From: Eubacterium_U album
GTDB taxonomy: Bacteria > Bacillota > Clostridia > Lachnospirales > Lachnospiraceae
Direction: 5' to 3'
Assembly (NCBI RefSeq): GCF_025336545.1
Contig: NZ_JAODBU010000002.1
Location: 248,001 to 312,000, forward strand
DNA length: 64,000 bases
The translations under genes were made by a program, and so were the position numbers. Positions 25,909-34,570 of this stretch are shown piece after piece (positions within the stretch are counted from its first letter, which is position 1; every line of letters starts with the position of its first letter). The notes beneath the pieces are model-generated. The model saw only the letters and a list, made by a program, of their open reading frames with translations, searched no databases and was not told the origin of the DNA.

Positions 25909-26718
25909 CTATATAATAGGTACATTTACAAAGTCATTTACTGAAAACCTGTAATAGATAACATTTTGTGGTCCTAAATTTTTAAACTCTTCCACTCTTG
26001 TAAAACTGTCCTCGTTGTTTGGCTTTGCAAAAACTCTGAAGTGGGTATTGTTATAATCAAATTCCCTCACAAGTTTTGTATCTACCATTACAAGAGAATC
26101 TGAACCGGAAATGAAACCATCACTACACTTTTCCCACACATCTTCATTCTCATGTTTTCTGATAGTATACTCATCATAATTTAACATATCTGCTTTTCTG
26201 ATTTCGTATATCAGTTTATTTTCCTTTAACGTTTCGATTCCTTTTTTCAATTTAACGTTTACATCAACCACTTTTGAGTTTTCAATATCCCTTGTCATGT
26301 TATCAGCTATCTTTTTCTCTATTGCATCAAGAATTCTGTCTTTATTCATGGCAATAAATTTCTTTGATTCTTTTTTATACCACTCCCATCCAACATTTTC
26401 TTTATATACAATTACTCGCTGACTATATCCCGGAGGGTTTGCTTTTAATACAAATCCTTCTGAGGTTACTTTGTGAATTAAATGTGGATATTTATTGTTC
26501 GAATACGAACAGTAGAAATCCAAATCAATTTCTGTATCTCCTGCCTGACCATATTCTGACATTTGCTTTAATTCTGCAATAAATTCATCACACTTAATTT
26601 CTATGAGTTCATTCAACTCCTCTGTTAGTTTTTCGTTCTCCGTTCTTATTTCATCATTAATTTTCCTTGCTTCATCTTTTAAATTTTTTAATCTTTCCAA
26701 ATTTTTTAAATTTCTCAC
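25909..26718 (-). CDS. Hypothetical coiled-coil protein, 269 aa
   Basis: An N-terminal coiled coil (about 5-60, LKNLERLKNLKDEARKIND) precedes a mixed alpha/beta region with HLIHKVTSEGFVLKANPPGYSQRVIVYKE in short blocks. A GTG at 26716-26718 sits 9 nt from AAAGG and is preferred; an ATG three codons upstream touches the ribosome site. First gene after the class 1 leader at 26.8 kb. No family recognised. Confidence 0.65.
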   Translation of the reverse strand: MRNLKNLERLKNLKDEARKINDEIRTENEKLTEELNELIEIKCDEFIAELKQMSEYGQAGDTEIDLDFYCSYSNNKYPHLIHKVTSEGFVLKANPPGYSQRVIVYKENVGWEWYKKESKKFIAMNKDRILDAIEKKIADNMTRDIENSKVVDVNVKLKKGIETLKENKLIYEIRKADMLNYDEYTIRKHENEDVWEKCSDGFISGSDSLVMVDTKLVREFDYNNTHFRVFAKPNNEDSFTRVEEFKNLGPQNVIYYRFSVNDFVNVPII

Positions 26719-26753
26719 GCATCTCATCCTTTCTTTTTATTTTCTTACAAAAA

Positions 26754-26843
26754 AAAGATTGATGACTGCTAACTAGCTTTCGCTTGTGCAATAGCAAACA
26801 TCAATCTTTGATTACAATGTATATGATTTTCTTGATTTGTCAA
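26754..26843 (-). promoter_or_regulatory. Class 1 promoter and leader RNA, 26.8 kb
   Basis: TTGACA at 26838-26843; inner hairpin AGC-GAAA-GCT with a GNRA-type loop, outer arms carry compensating changes (GATTGATG/CATCAATC perfect). Confidence 0.8.
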
Positions 26844-26859
26844 TTAGAAATTATAATAC

Positions 26860-26895
26860 AAAAAAAGAGAGGGTGTTTAAAATCCTCTCTTTTTT
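26860..26895 (-). terminator. Terminator, 26.9 kb
   Basis: AGAGAGGATTTTAAACACCCTCTCT with A and T runs on both sides. Confidence 0.8.
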
Positions 26896-26949
26896 CTCAT
26901 TCTCTTCTTCTAATTTTCTGCTATTATGCTAACAGTTAATGTAAAATGT

Positions 26950-27585
26950 TTATTCAAGGTTAGTTACCTCTGAAATTACTGCATGTATATTATCCCAATA
27001 AGTAGCTTCACAGTTATGTAAGCCGTGATATACCCATAGGCTTGCTGCTTTATAAACATCCGCATCTGATATTTCAATATTATTATCTTCAGCGTAACTT
27101 TTTACATCTTCTGCAATGCTTTTGCACTTTGCATATCTGTAAATTTCATCAATTTCTTCTTCCGTTAACTTTTCAATTAATTCTTTTGTTTTTGTAGATA
27201 TATTATTCATTAATTCCTCCGTTCTAAACTCTTTCTGTTTCTTCTCCTTATTTTTATCTAAATACCCACCTAAACCATCCATACTTTTCCAACGAATCTT
27301 TTCAATTACGAGTACATAGTATTCTTTATTAGGCTCAGCTCCCCATTCTTCCTTGCCTGTTCTTTTTTCTAAGTGACAATCAGCAATGAAAGAAGGTACT
27401 CTATTTCCATAACCATTTGTAAATTTCACTTCTGTTTCGGCTAAATCAACCGGAATATCATCAACCATATTAAATATCTTGTTTAATCTGGTTGTATAGT
27501 ATGGCTTAATTTCTCTGTATTCTTCTTTCTTTTCACCTGACAAAATCATGTCAAACCATTTTTTCGTAATTGGTAATATTAACAT
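26950..27585 (-). CDS. ASCH-domain protein, 211 aa
   Basis: N-terminal ASCH-like domain (about 1-100): LPITKKWFDMILSGEKKEEYREIKPYY is the family's start, and ends in YYVLVIEKI. ASCH domains resemble PUA RNA-binding folds. The C-terminal half (about 115-211) is a separate helical region with ISTKTKELIEKLTEEEIDEIYRYAKC. The start lies inside the upstream gene (35 nt overlap) with AAAGGAGGAGAAAATA, so translation is coupled. Confidence 0.75.
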   Translation of the reverse strand: MLILPITKKWFDMILSGEKKEEYREIKPYYTTRLNKIFNMVDDIPVDLAETEVKFTNGYGNRVPSFIADCHLEKRTGKEEWGAEPNKEYYVLVIEKIRWKSMDGLGGYLDKNKEKKQKEFRTEELMNNISTKTKELIEKLTEEEIDEIYRYAKCKSIAEDVKSYAEDNNIEISDADVYKAASLWVYHGLHNCEATYWDNIHAVISEVTNLE

Positions 27586-27967
27586 TATTTTCTCCTCCTT
27601 TTACCATTTCTATTACTTCTTGCAATCCCATGATATATCCATGTTCTTCTGACACAATGTAGTTCGAATAGAAATCTGTTTCATTTTCTTCCTTTTGCAT
27701 TTCAATTTTGTGTTTTTGTTTCACAATTTCCAATTGTTTTACAAGATTTTCTTTATATTCCTGTATTACATTAGCTGTATCACACTTCCACTGAGTACAT
27801 CCTGTACAATCTTTACATTCACATTTATGCTCTATGTCGTAGATTATTGCCTGATTATCAATAAAATCGTCTATTCCAAGAAGTTCGTAATCTTTTTTTA
27901 AATCACAATCACCTTCCAATGATTTATGCAATACTTCTATCAAATTATCTGCATCTATTAATCGCAT
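27551..27967 (-). CDS. Phage/plasmid-type protein starting MRLIDADNLIE, 138 aa
   Basis: The MRLIDADxLI opening is typical of a common Firmicutes phage protein. It has a Cys cluster CECKDCTGCTQWKC that could bind zinc, and a coiled coil after it. Ribosome site GAGGAGGAATAAAA. Function unknown. Confidence 0.7.
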   Translation of the reverse strand: MRLIDADNLIEVLHKSLEGDCDLKKDYELLGIDDFIDNQAIIYDIEHKCECKDCTGCTQWKCDTANVIQEYKENLVKQLEIVKQKHKIEMQKEENETDFYSNYIVSEEHGYIMGLQEVIEMVKGGENNVNITNYEKMV

Positions 27968-27969
27968 TT

Positions 27970-28152
27970 TTATTCCTCCTCGTAAACCGTTTCTGCTGAC
28001 AGACTTTTAGCCATACATTCATTGCTACAAAAACAATTTTCTTCATCTGTATCAAAATATTTTATTTGAAGAAAATTGTCTAATATTTTCACATATCCTT
28101 CGTTTACTGCATCAATTTCCTTTCCACATACACTACATCGTTTTTTCATCAT
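27970..28152 (-). CDS. Small zinc-finger protein, 60 aa
   Basis: CSVCGK...CFCSNEC: two Cys pairs, MYM/zinc-ribbon style. Start codon ambiguous (two adjacent ATG). Overlaps nothing; 3 nt from the next gene. Confidence 0.7.
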   Translation of the reverse strand: MMKKRCSVCGKEIDAVNEGYVKILDNFLQIKYFDTDEENCFCSNECMAKSLSAETVYEEE

Positions 28153-28155
28153 TAT

Positions 28156-28404
28156 TTAATTTTCTTCCTTTCTTTCTGTTAATTCTTCTTCATATTTTTT
28201 TATATGTATTTTCCAATACAATTCATCTTTCCATTTTCGATATTTTAAATAAACCTTTTTCACAACTTTTGGCATTTTGCAAATTAAAGAATATTTTCCG
28301 TCAAACCATCCATCTAAACCTGCACTACAGCCTTCGTCCCATTCACCCCAATAGTCACATTCTAAATAGTGCATAGGGCAATTTTCACAATAATCATCTT
28401 TCAT
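28156..28404 (-). CDS. Hypothetical Cys-containing protein, 82 aa
   Basis: CENCPMHYLECDYWGEWDEGC is a possible metal site; a basic tail follows (KKVYLKYRKWKDELYWKIHIKKYEEEL). Ribosome site AAAGGAACAAACAG. Confidence 0.65.
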   Translation of the reverse strand: MKDDYCENCPMHYLECDYWGEWDEGCSAGLDGWFDGKYSLICKMPKVVKKVYLKYRKWKDELYWKIHIKKYEEELTERKEEN

Positions 28405-28442
28405 CTGTTTGTTCCTTTCTACTTTTTTTTATTTACTTGATT

Positions 28443-28979
28443 TTATTTTCTTATAAAATCTTTATATTTTTGTTCAAAAAATCCATCCAATGATTCTTTT
28501 TCTTTAAGCATTCTATCTACATTTAAAGAATCAGAAATTTTAAATCCTAATTGTAATGCTAACTCTTTATTTTTTATATCATTATAATAATCATCATAAA
28601 GGTTGTCTGATATATCATCAGTGCATATTCCAGTTAAATCTTCAAAATCTCTTGTAATTATCTGCATTTCATCATAAATTTCTTTAATTCTTTTTATTTC
28701 CTCTTGAATTACTATTTGTTCCTCATCATTTTTTAGAACAACCCATACTCCATTTTTTATATTTTCAATAATTTTTAAATACCCTTTATTTTCTTCTTCT
28801 GAAAAATGTAATTTTTCTTTTAAATTCCAAATTTCATTTTCCATTTTTTCAATCTTATCATCTGAAATTTCAACTAATGATTTCCATTCTTTTATATCTT
28901 CGTTTAGATGATTGTTCTTTTTCTCCAACAATTTTAACTGTTCTAAATTTTCTTTATAATCTTTCCGTCTTATAAACAT
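28443..28979 (-). CDS. Coiled-coil protein, 178 aa
   Basis: Long coiled coil over about residues 5-70 (LEQLKLLEKKNNHLNEDI, IEKMENEIWNLKEKL), then an acidic region. Ribosome site AAAGGAGAAAACAATAT. First gene after the class 1 leader at 29.0 kb. Confidence 0.7.
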   Translation of the reverse strand: MFIRRKDYKENLEQLKLLEKKNNHLNEDIKEWKSLVEISDDKIEKMENEIWNLKEKLHFSEEENKGYLKIIENIKNGVWVVLKNDEEQIVIQEEIKRIKEIYDEMQIITRDFEDLTGICTDDISDNLYDDYYNDIKNKELALQLGFKISDSLNVDRMLKEKESLDGFFEQKYKDFIRK

Positions 28980-29029
28980 ATATTGTTTTCTCCTTTCGTT
29001 TTGTAATTTTTATTTTCCTGTAAAAAAAT

Positions 29030-29121
29030 AAAGACTGATGCTTTATGGTTAGTCATCTGACTTGTGCCAATGCAAACATCAATCTTTGTCTAAAATATAT
29101 ATTATTTTCCTCATTTGTCAA
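29030..29121 (-). promoter_or_regulatory. Class 1 promoter and leader RNA, 29.0 kb
   Basis: TTGACA at 29116-29121; AGTC-AGAT-GACT inner hairpin, U-run present. Drives 28979 to 26950. Confidence 0.8.
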
Positions 29122-29122
29122 T

Positions 29123-29152
29123 AAAAAAAGAGCCGCATAGCGACTCTTTTAC
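29123..29152 (-). terminator. Terminator, 29.1 kb
   Basis: AAAAGAGTCG-CTATG-CGGCTCTTTTTTT. Confidence 0.85.
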
Positions 29153-29184
29153 TTATTCTGTTTTATTAATTAATATAGTATTCA

Positions 29185-29625
29185 TTATTTTCTCCTTGCC
29201 TTTAACATTTTTTCTCTATACTCATGTATTTGTTTCAACGTCAACCACTCAGGCTTTTCATCATCAGCAAACGAATTCCACAACTTTTCCATTTCGTCAC
29301 AGTGTTCCTCTACTGATTTGAAATACAAATGTCCTTCATATCCATTTCCATAACCCAAGAAATATTCACAATCTGTTCTATATCTAGCTAACATCATGTA
29401 ATCAAATTCTCTTGGATGTCTTACAAATGGCTCATCACATTCAATTTCCTCTATAACTCTTGTATTTGGTTCTCCACAAACTTCTCCCCATTCTTCTTTG
29501 TAAGCACCTGTGTAGAGATTAAGTCCGTTACGACCATCATTTTCATCAAAATATAATTTTCCGTTTTCGTCCTCATAGCAAGGAACTTCCGTATAGCCAC
29601 CGAATCCTACAAATTTTACTCTCAT
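29185..29625 (-). CDS. LPD11-domain protein, 146 aa
   Basis: The C-terminal half (about 75-140) fits the Large polyvalent protein-associated domain 11: MLARYRTDCEYFLGYG...HCDEMEKLWNSF...PEWLTLKQIHEYREKM. This domain is common on phages and conjugative plasmids of gut Firmicutes. Start ATG at 29623-29625 overlaps the stop of the upstream gene (TAATATG). Confidence 0.75.
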   Translation of the reverse strand: MRVKFVGFGGYTEVPCYEDENGKLYFDENDGRNGLNLYTGAYKEEWGEVCGEPNTRVIEEIECDEPFVRHPREFDYMMLARYRTDCEYFLGYGNGYEGHLYFKSVEEHCDEMEKLWNSFADDEKPEWLTLKQIHEYREKMLKARRK

Positions 29626-29626
29626 A

Positions 29627-29866
29627 TTAATCAACCTGCCTTTCTATATATAATAAACTTGTCATAATTCCTTTAATCGCATACCAACACTGTTCTGCAT
29701 TCATATAGCCAATCAATGAACCAGTATTTCGCTTTATATGAAATTGATTGCAACCTTCAATAATTTCTCTATATGAGAAGCCACTAAATAATGTATCATT
29801 CTCATGTATTGGTGAGTTATAAGTAAACTCTTTTTCATTCCGTGAATCCGTTTCAGGATTATCCAT
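29627..29866 (-). CDS. Hypothetical protein, 79 aa
   Basis: Begins DNPETDSRNEKEFTYNSP and ends WYAIKGIMTSLLYIERQVD. Coupled to the LPD11 gene downstream. No family recognised. Confidence 0.6.
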   Translation of the reverse strand: MDNPETDSRNEKEFTYNSPIHENDTLFSGFSYREIIEGCNQFHIKRNTGSLIGYMNAEQCWYAIKGIMTSLLYIERQVD

Positions 29867-29875
29867 TTGCTCATA

Positions 29876-30148
29876 TTAGACTTCCTCTACAATTCCGTTT
29901 TCTGCGTTGCTCCAATGGTACTTCTTCCCGTTCTCTACATTCTCAAAGATTGCCGTAGGTGCAAATGTTTCAAATGGTGTAAATACTTCACCATTACAAG
30001 TTAATGGTGACTTTTCTGTATTCCAGTCAATGCCAAGTTTTCCGTTCGCTTCTTTCACTGTGAATACAGTTCCGTAGTTCCGTGTTTTGATTTCTCTGTT
30101 GCATGTATCGTACATATGTGCTTTTACTTTGTCATTTACCTTTAACAT
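29876..30148 (-). CDS. Hypothetical protein, 90 aa
   Basis: KVNDKVKAHMYDTCNREIKTR...YGTVFTVKEANGKLGIDW suggests a small SH3-like beta-barrel. Ribosome site AAGGAGGAAACAAAAA. Confidence 0.7.
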   Translation of the reverse strand: MLKVNDKVKAHMYDTCNREIKTRNYGTVFTVKEANGKLGIDWNTEKSPLTCNGEVFTPFETFAPTAIFENVENGKKYHWSNAENGIVEEV

Positions 30149-30221
30149 TTTTTGTTTCCTCCTTGTAATAAAATAGGCAGCTAGGTATTTTTTTATTTAT
30201 TCTCCTGACTGCCTTGCACTT

Positions 30222-30392
30222 CTATAAATCAATAAGCAATATCATTCTTTTTGAGAATGTTGTACTTCTTCGCCATTCGTAACTTTTTACCTCTGCGTTC
30301 AATAATGCATCTTCACAATTATCCATATTACACATACTTTCATATAACATATACAATCGTTCCCCATTAAGATTTAATTCTCTAACTTTCAT
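30222..30392 (-). CDS. Small protein, 56 aa
   Basis: Reads MKVRELNLNGERLYMLYES...; ribosome site GGGAGAGTGATGTAA. The end (TTFSKRMILLIDL) may be frameshifted, since another frame reads KVTNGEEVQHSQKE at the same place. Confidence 0.5.
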   Translation of the reverse strand: MKVRELNLNGERLYMLYESMCNMDNCEDALLNAEVKSYEWRRSTTFSKRMILLIDL

Positions 30393-30566
30393 TTACATCA
30401 CTCTCCCTTGCACATTTTCTTAAACTGCCTTATTGTCTCTTCGCTACATTACACTCCTATTCTCTTGCAATATCCTGAAAAAAATCGTCTACATTTTCAA
30501 TTTCTATTTTTATTTCCAATTCCATCTGCATAACAAACTTCTTTCTAAATCTTAGTTTACTGTGCT

Positions 30567-30806
30567 TTATTCATCTTTAAAATCAATATCGTCAATTCCA
30601 AAATTATCAGAGTATGGAATATATTCTGCATTAGTGGAAACAGGAATTTCATCAATGTGTTCCTGTGCATATTTACAAGCAATTTCTAACTGTTCTTCCT
30701 CGGTCTTACCTTCTAATAATTCCATAGGAATATCAATTCCTGTATCTCCTACATATGTGTAAGCCATACCAATGTGCAATCTTTTTGTTTTCTTTGTATC
30801 TGCCAT
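30567..30806 (-). CDS. Hypothetical acidic protein, 79 aa
   Basis: Start at 30804-30806 after GGAGGAAAGTATT. KRLHIGMAYTYVGDTGIDIPMELLEGKTEEEQLEIACKYAQ. Conserved-looking small accessory protein; no family name. Confidence 0.7.
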   Translation of the reverse strand: MADTKKTKRLHIGMAYTYVGDTGIDIPMELLEGKTEEEQLEIACKYAQEHIDEIPVSTNAEYIPYSDNFGIDDIDFKDE

Positions 30807-30925
30807 AATACTTTCCTCCAATCTGTCTTTGAAATGCGAATTTAGTCTATATTTTTATATTAATTTTTCTGAAACAATGTATCCTTCGCCTTTCACAAAA
30901 CTTATAATTTATTTTCTTGTAAAAA

Positions 30926-31017
30926 AAAGACTGATGTCTGCAATTTAGTCTTAGGACTTGTGCCAATGCAAACATCAATCTTTGATTATAATGTATATGT
31001 TTTTTTCATTTTGTCAA
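30926..31017 (-). promoter_or_regulatory. Class 1 promoter and leader RNA, 30.9 kb
   Basis: TTGACA at 31012-31017; inner hairpin AGTC-CTAA-GACT, so the loop changes while the stem is kept. Confidence 0.8.
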
Positions 31018-31019
31018 TA

Positions 31020-31050
31020 AAAAAGAAGAGCCGTATAACGACTCTTCTCA
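31020..31050 (-). terminator. Terminator, 31.0 kb
   Basis: GAGAAGAGTCG-TTATA-CGGCTCTTC followed by TTTTT. Confidence 0.8.
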
Positions 31051-31095
31051 ATTCATTCTTACATCTCCTCTGGCAATGATTATTTACAGAGCATC

Positions 31096-31242
31096 TTATT
31101 GTGATTTTAAAACATCAACATAATATTGATATTCTATTGCAAATATACCATTTTCTTCTGCTGCCTGCTCACTTTTTAAAATATTGAAAATCATGTCTAT
31201 TGTCATGTCAAGAGAATAGTTTTCCCAATCATCATATATATA
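31096..31242 (-). pseudogene. 5'-truncated paralogue of the 94-aa gene
   Basis: Reads DDWENYSLDMTIDMIFNILK, matching ESYTLDMTIDMIFNILK of the intact gene at 37562-37846, then QAAEENG... to a normal stop. The N-terminal half is missing and no start fits. Between here and 31349 there is also a short frame MEEIKKDCLSCSNSF without a convincing context. Confidence 0.6.
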
Positions 31243-31349
31243 CTTTCATCTAGTCACCTCGTATTTTTTCTATAAGTTGTCATTAGTTTCTTCTGAAAAC
31301 TATTACTACATGACAGACAATCTTTTTTTATCTCTTCCATATATCTGTC

Positions 31350-31640
31350 TCACTCTCTAAACCAATTATTTTCTTCACAACAATTAATAATATCATTAAT
31401 TATATTTTGTGTATCCTGTGTTTCACTTGTTTCTGTGTCAAACTCCATTTCTTCTGTTGCATACTTTGCAAAACGTTTGGAAACTTCAATCAAAATGCCG
31501 CTATTTTCCTCTTTTAACATTTTTCCAATTTTTGAGTGTGCAATTTCTTCACTCATACATACAAATATAACAGCATTTTTATGTGTAAATGCACAGTCCT
31601 TTGCAAATCTTGTTAATTCTGATTTTTTAATTTTTTCCAT
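31350..31640 (-). CDS. Hypothetical protein, 96 aa
   Basis: Start ATG at 31638-31640 after GGAGGATATTG, overlapping the end of the upstream gene by 14 nt. LTRFAKDCAFTHKNAVIFVCMSEEIAH. No family recognised. Confidence 0.65.
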   Translation of the reverse strand: MEKIKKSELTRFAKDCAFTHKNAVIFVCMSEEIAHSKIGKMLKEENSGILIEVSKRFAKYATEEMEFDTETSETQDTQNIINDIINCCEENNWFRE

Positions 31641-32031
31641 CAATATCCTCCTTTGGTATTAAATAAAAGTCATTATTAACTTCAGAAATATGTTCGTCAC
31701 TCCATACAGGAGATTGTTCTTGTGCCACCGAATTTTGATACCAGTCTTGAAGAAAACCTTCATCCACTGCTTTTTCTCTTATAAAATTCTCTAGTGTTTC
31801 TTTATTTATCTTTTCTATACATTCTGAATCGAACCAATACCAACCAAATTGACTATGTTTATTGTATTTTCCATCAACAATAATTCCAACACTATTTCCT
31901 GATATAGCTGCAATTTTTCCTTCTAAGCCAATTAACTCAGGGTATTCACTCTCAGGAGATAATTGCCTTTTTGGTATAGAAATTATTTTTACTTTTCCCG
32001 GATAAATAAATTGTTCTATTTTTCTTTTCAT
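31627..32031 (-). CDS. Hypothetical protein, 134 aa
   Basis: N-terminal beta-rich part (GLEGKIAAISGNSVGIIVDGKYNK) that may be an SH3-like barrel; helical C-terminus. Ribosome site AAAGGAGAAAATT. Confidence 0.65.
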   Translation of the reverse strand: MKRKIEQFIYPGKVKIISIPKRQLSPESEYPELIGLEGKIAAISGNSVGIIVDGKYNKHSQFGWYWFDSECIEKINKETLENFIREKAVDEGFLQDWYQNSVAQEQSPVWSDEHISEVNNDFYLIPKEDIDGKN

Positions 32032-32045
32032 AATTTTCTCCTTTT

Positions 32046-32297
32046 TTAATCTTCTGCACCCAATCTTGCAACAAGTTCTCTTCCTATAGCAAGACGAATA
32101 TCATCTTCATTATAATATTCTTCATCAGCAGATGTTTCAAGCACATTTTTTATTACTGCATCTATAAGTGTTTCATCTGAAGTATAATCATATTGATTAA
32201 GAATTTTGTTTATATATTCTGAGCTTATTACTCTGTTCATTATATTAACAATATCATTCTCCAATCCTTTTCTTTGTTCTTCTGTAATTTTTCTCAT
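32046..32297 (-). CDS. Hypothetical protein, 83 aa
   Basis: Helical, acidic. Starts one base after the stop of the 57-aa gene, so translation is coupled. No family recognised. Confidence 0.65.
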   Translation of the reverse strand: MRKITEEQRKGLENDIVNIMNRVISSEYINKILNQYDYTSDETLIDAVIKNVLETSADEEYYNEDDIRLAIGRELVARLGAED

Positions 32298-32471
32298 TTA
32301 ATTCCTTTCCTGCCCTAAATCCGGTTCAAGGCATCTACAATTTTTCTTTATTTCTTCTGAATTTTTGTTATATATCGTCTCGTACAATGGATAATTTCTC
32401 GAAACAAAGTATACTTTCTGATGACATAATCCGTCATCATTAAACTTGCATTCTTTCCAACCGCATTTCAT
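32298..32471 (-). CDS. Small Cys-rich protein, 57 aa
   Basis: CGWKECKFNDDGLC and a later CRC: a likely small metal-binding protein. Ribosome site AAAGGAGAAATTAGTATT. Its stop directly precedes the next ATG. Confidence 0.7.
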   Translation of the reverse strand: MKCGWKECKFNDDGLCHQKVYFVSRNYPLYETIYNKNSEEIKKNCRCLEPDLGQERN

Positions 32472-32522
32472 AATACTAATTTCTCCTTTATTAAAATTTT
32501 TATTTACTTATAACATTTAAAA

Positions 32523-33152
32523 TTAAGACATTAATAAATAACTATAATCATCTTCTATAAATGCCTCAATTTCATCCATTGTCATAAGTGTAGCCATATT
32601 ATTGATTTCTTTAATATTATTTTCTGTATATTTTATTGTTTCTTCATCTATATGCTCATAAGGCTTATGCCAATCCGGACGCTGTTCATTTTCACAATTC
32701 CATTTCATATAATGTTCACCATTCATAGGTTCACCTTCATTAAAGAAACTCATAAAACAATATTTAATTCCATTATCAGTAACATCAATAAAAAGTTGCC
32801 CATCATTATTATCCTGATTGAATAAATATTGTAAATCTCCGTCAAAATAATCCTCAATCTCTTTAACAATATCAGAACTAAAAATAATGTCCTTCATATC
32901 AAAATTTGTTTCGCAAAACCGTTTTAATTTTTCGAGCTTTTCTTTTTCACCAAAGTTCCATTTATATTTCATAAATTCATCCTGAATTTCCTCTATGACA
33001 TATCTTGCACGGCTTATCATTCTTTCTCCATAATTCCATCCAAAACGTCTTGCAATTAAACCTTTATAATTACGTGTTTTTGGATTTGCTGTTGCTGAAC
33101 CACTTACATAGTTCACATTATATCTAATATATATCTGGCTTCTCTGTCCCAT
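32523..33152 (-). CDS. Hypothetical protein with MGQRSQIYIRYN start, 209 aa
   Basis: The start GQRSQIYIRYN...KGLIARRFGWNYGERMISRARY is a pattern I recall from Clostridia mobile-element proteins, but I cannot name the family. No membrane segment. Ribosome site GTGAGGAAAATATT. Confidence 0.7.
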   Translation of the reverse strand: MGQRSQIYIRYNVNYVSGSATANPKTRNYKGLIARRFGWNYGERMISRARYVIEEIQDEFMKYKWNFGEKEKLEKLKRFCETNFDMKDIIFSSDIVKEIEDYFDGDLQYLFNQDNNDGQLFIDVTDNGIKYCFMSFFNEGEPMNGEHYMKWNCENEQRPDWHKPYEHIDEETIKYTENNIKEINNMATLMTMDEIEAFIEDDYSYLLMS

Positions 33153-33212
33153 AATATTTTCCTCACTTTCTTAATCAAATTATTACTATTTTATATCTAA
33201 CATCTTCTTATT

Positions 33213-33416
33213 TTAAAAAGAAATTTTATGCATAAGTAGTAATTTGTTTATTTCTTTTTTGTTTTTGCATAAGTAAAAAGTGTCTGTGTCTGTTCTGCAA
33301 TAATTCTTATAATAATTCTTTTTTATACTTGACATACTTTCTTTTGGATTTATTCCATAAATTATATGTCTTAGCATATAAATACCTTTTAATTTGTTTA
33401 TAACTACGCAGTACAT
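33213..33416 (-). CDS. Small basic protein, 67 aa
   Basis: Start at 33414-33416 after GGAGGAAGCGAT; the longer frame translates the leader RNA. Basic, Tyr-rich (IKKNYYKNYCRTDTDTFYLCKNKKE). May bind RNA or DNA; not shown. Confidence 0.6.
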   Translation of the reverse strand: MYCVVINKLKGIYMLRHIIYGINPKESMSSIKKNYYKNYCRTDTDTFYLCKNKKEINKLLLMHKISF

Positions 33417-33453
33417 ATCGCTTCCTCCATTCTTAAAAATTTTCCAAATAAAA

Positions 33454-33545
33454 AAAGGCTGATGTCTGCAAGTTAGTCTTTCGACTTGTGCTAATGCAAA
33501 CATCAATCTTTGATTATAATGTATATTTTTTTTAATTTTTGTCAA
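33454..33545 (-). promoter_or_regulatory. Class 1 promoter and leader RNA, 33.5 kb
   Basis: TTGACA at 33540-33545; inner hairpin AGTC-GAAA-GACT, combining the stem of one subtype with the GAAA loop of another. Confidence 0.8.
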
Positions 33546-33549
33546 TTCT

Positions 33550-33726
33550 TTATTTTGATTTACATTTTTCCATTGCATATTTTAATGCGCCATTTGTTAA
33601 ATCAAATAAGTTAAATCTACCTTTGTTCATTTGCACATATTCTGAACAAAATTTTCGTGTCCTATTAAAAGGACAGCAAATTTCCGTTTCATTATCAGCT
33701 TTTCCAAACGAATTTATCAAGCTCAT
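33550..33726 (-). CDS. Small Cys-containing protein, 58 aa
   Basis: Reads MSLINSFGKADNETEICCPF...RKFCSEYVQMNKGRFNLFD. Overlaps the upstream gene by 32 nt. The start has AGGA immediately before it, so coupling is likely. CC and C could bind metal. Confidence 0.55.
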   Translation of the reverse strand: MSLINSFGKADNETEICCPFNRTRKFCSEYVQMNKGRFNLFDLTNGALKYAMEKCKSK

Positions 33727-33970
33727 TCCTATTTGTTTCCATCCATTCTCTATATGGTCTCAATTCTGGGCAAAAAAACATATCTCTATCAAAATCCATT
33801 TCATTTTTATTAAGTCCTTCTGGTAAATCTAAACCAAAGTAAAATTTTCTTGTATCTTCATACCAGTTGAACTTCTGGTCTGGATATAAATTTGCTAAAG
33901 CGATTCTATAATGCTTATAATAATAAATTAAGCGTAATACTCCCAAAATTCTTGCATTCAATTTAATCAT
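33695..33970 (-). CDS. Hypothetical protein, 91 aa
   Basis: Basic N-terminal helix, then a Phe/Asp-rich part. Ribosome site AAGGAGAGTTAAT. No family recognised. Confidence 0.65.
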   Translation of the reverse strand: MIKLNARILGVLRLIYYYKHYRIALANLYPDQKFNWYEDTRKFYFGLDLPEGLNKNEMDFDRDMFFCPELRPYREWMETNRNELDKFVWKS

Positions 33971-34000
33971 ATTAACTCTCCTTATCTAAATCGCCGTTTC

Positions 34001-34297
34001 CTATGCTTTCTTTTCAAAATAATACTTAACAATTTTCTTAAAATCTTTATTACTTGCATAAGCAACTCTAGGCTTACTTCCATCTGAATTAAACTCAGTT
34101 ACACTTAAAATTGCATATCCCTGTACTGTTAATGTAGCAAGATATACAAGTAAATTCAATTTATATCCAAGGCTGTCAAATTGGATTTCTTTTCTTAGCT
34201 TCTGTACTTCTTTATCATAATTATCATCTACTTCAATAATGTGTGCAGAAGCATATGTATTAACTTTATACAATCTATTGTTAATTTTTCTTACCAT
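34001..34297 (-). CDS. Hypothetical protein, 98 aa
   Basis: Alpha/beta: KLNLLVYLATLTVQGYAILSVTEF, basic C-terminus (KKIVKYYFEKKA). Ribosome site GTGAGGAAATGAT. Confidence 0.65.
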   Translation of the reverse strand: MVRKINNRLYKVNTYASAHIIEVDDNYDKEVQKLRKEIQFDSLGYKLNLLVYLATLTVQGYAILSVTEFNSDGSKPRVAYASNKDFKKIVKYYFEKKA

Positions 34298-34326
34298 ATC
34301 ATTTCCTCACTTTCTTAATCAAAAAA

Positions 34327-34527
34327 TCATCGTTTCATGTCCAAATTTATTTTAATCATTTCCATTGCGTTTTCTTTGATTTCATTACGCACCTTTTGTA
34401 ATTTATCCCATGTCATTCCTTCATTCATACAACAATCGCTCCAATTACAGCACATGTATTCTGTAACTGTATCAATAATATTCATAATTTGTTCGTCTGA
34501 TATTGCGTCCGATGGATATTTCATCAT
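34327..34527 (-). CDS. Small Cys-containing protein, 66 aa
   Basis: CCNWSDCC is a tight Cys cluster in a helical protein. Start is one of two adjacent ATG after GGAGGAAT. Confidence 0.65.
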   Translation of the reverse strand: MMKYPSDAISDEQIMNIIDTVTEYMCCNWSDCCMNEGMTWDKLQKVRNEIKENAMEMIKINLDMKR

Positions 34528-34570
34528 ATTCCTCCATTCTAAAGTCCAAAGGAAACTCTTGTTTACTTGC

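Noticed and set aside
30440..30540. A 24-codon frame MQMELEIKIEIENVDDFF
   Set aside because: Very short with only a weak site (AAGAAGTTTGTT); possibly a gene remnant, but not supported.
33417..33578. N-terminal extension reading IHYNQRLMFA
   Set aside because: It translates the class 1 leader RNA; the same happens at 45933-46142 and 22204-22278. The starts with ribosome sites lie downstream.
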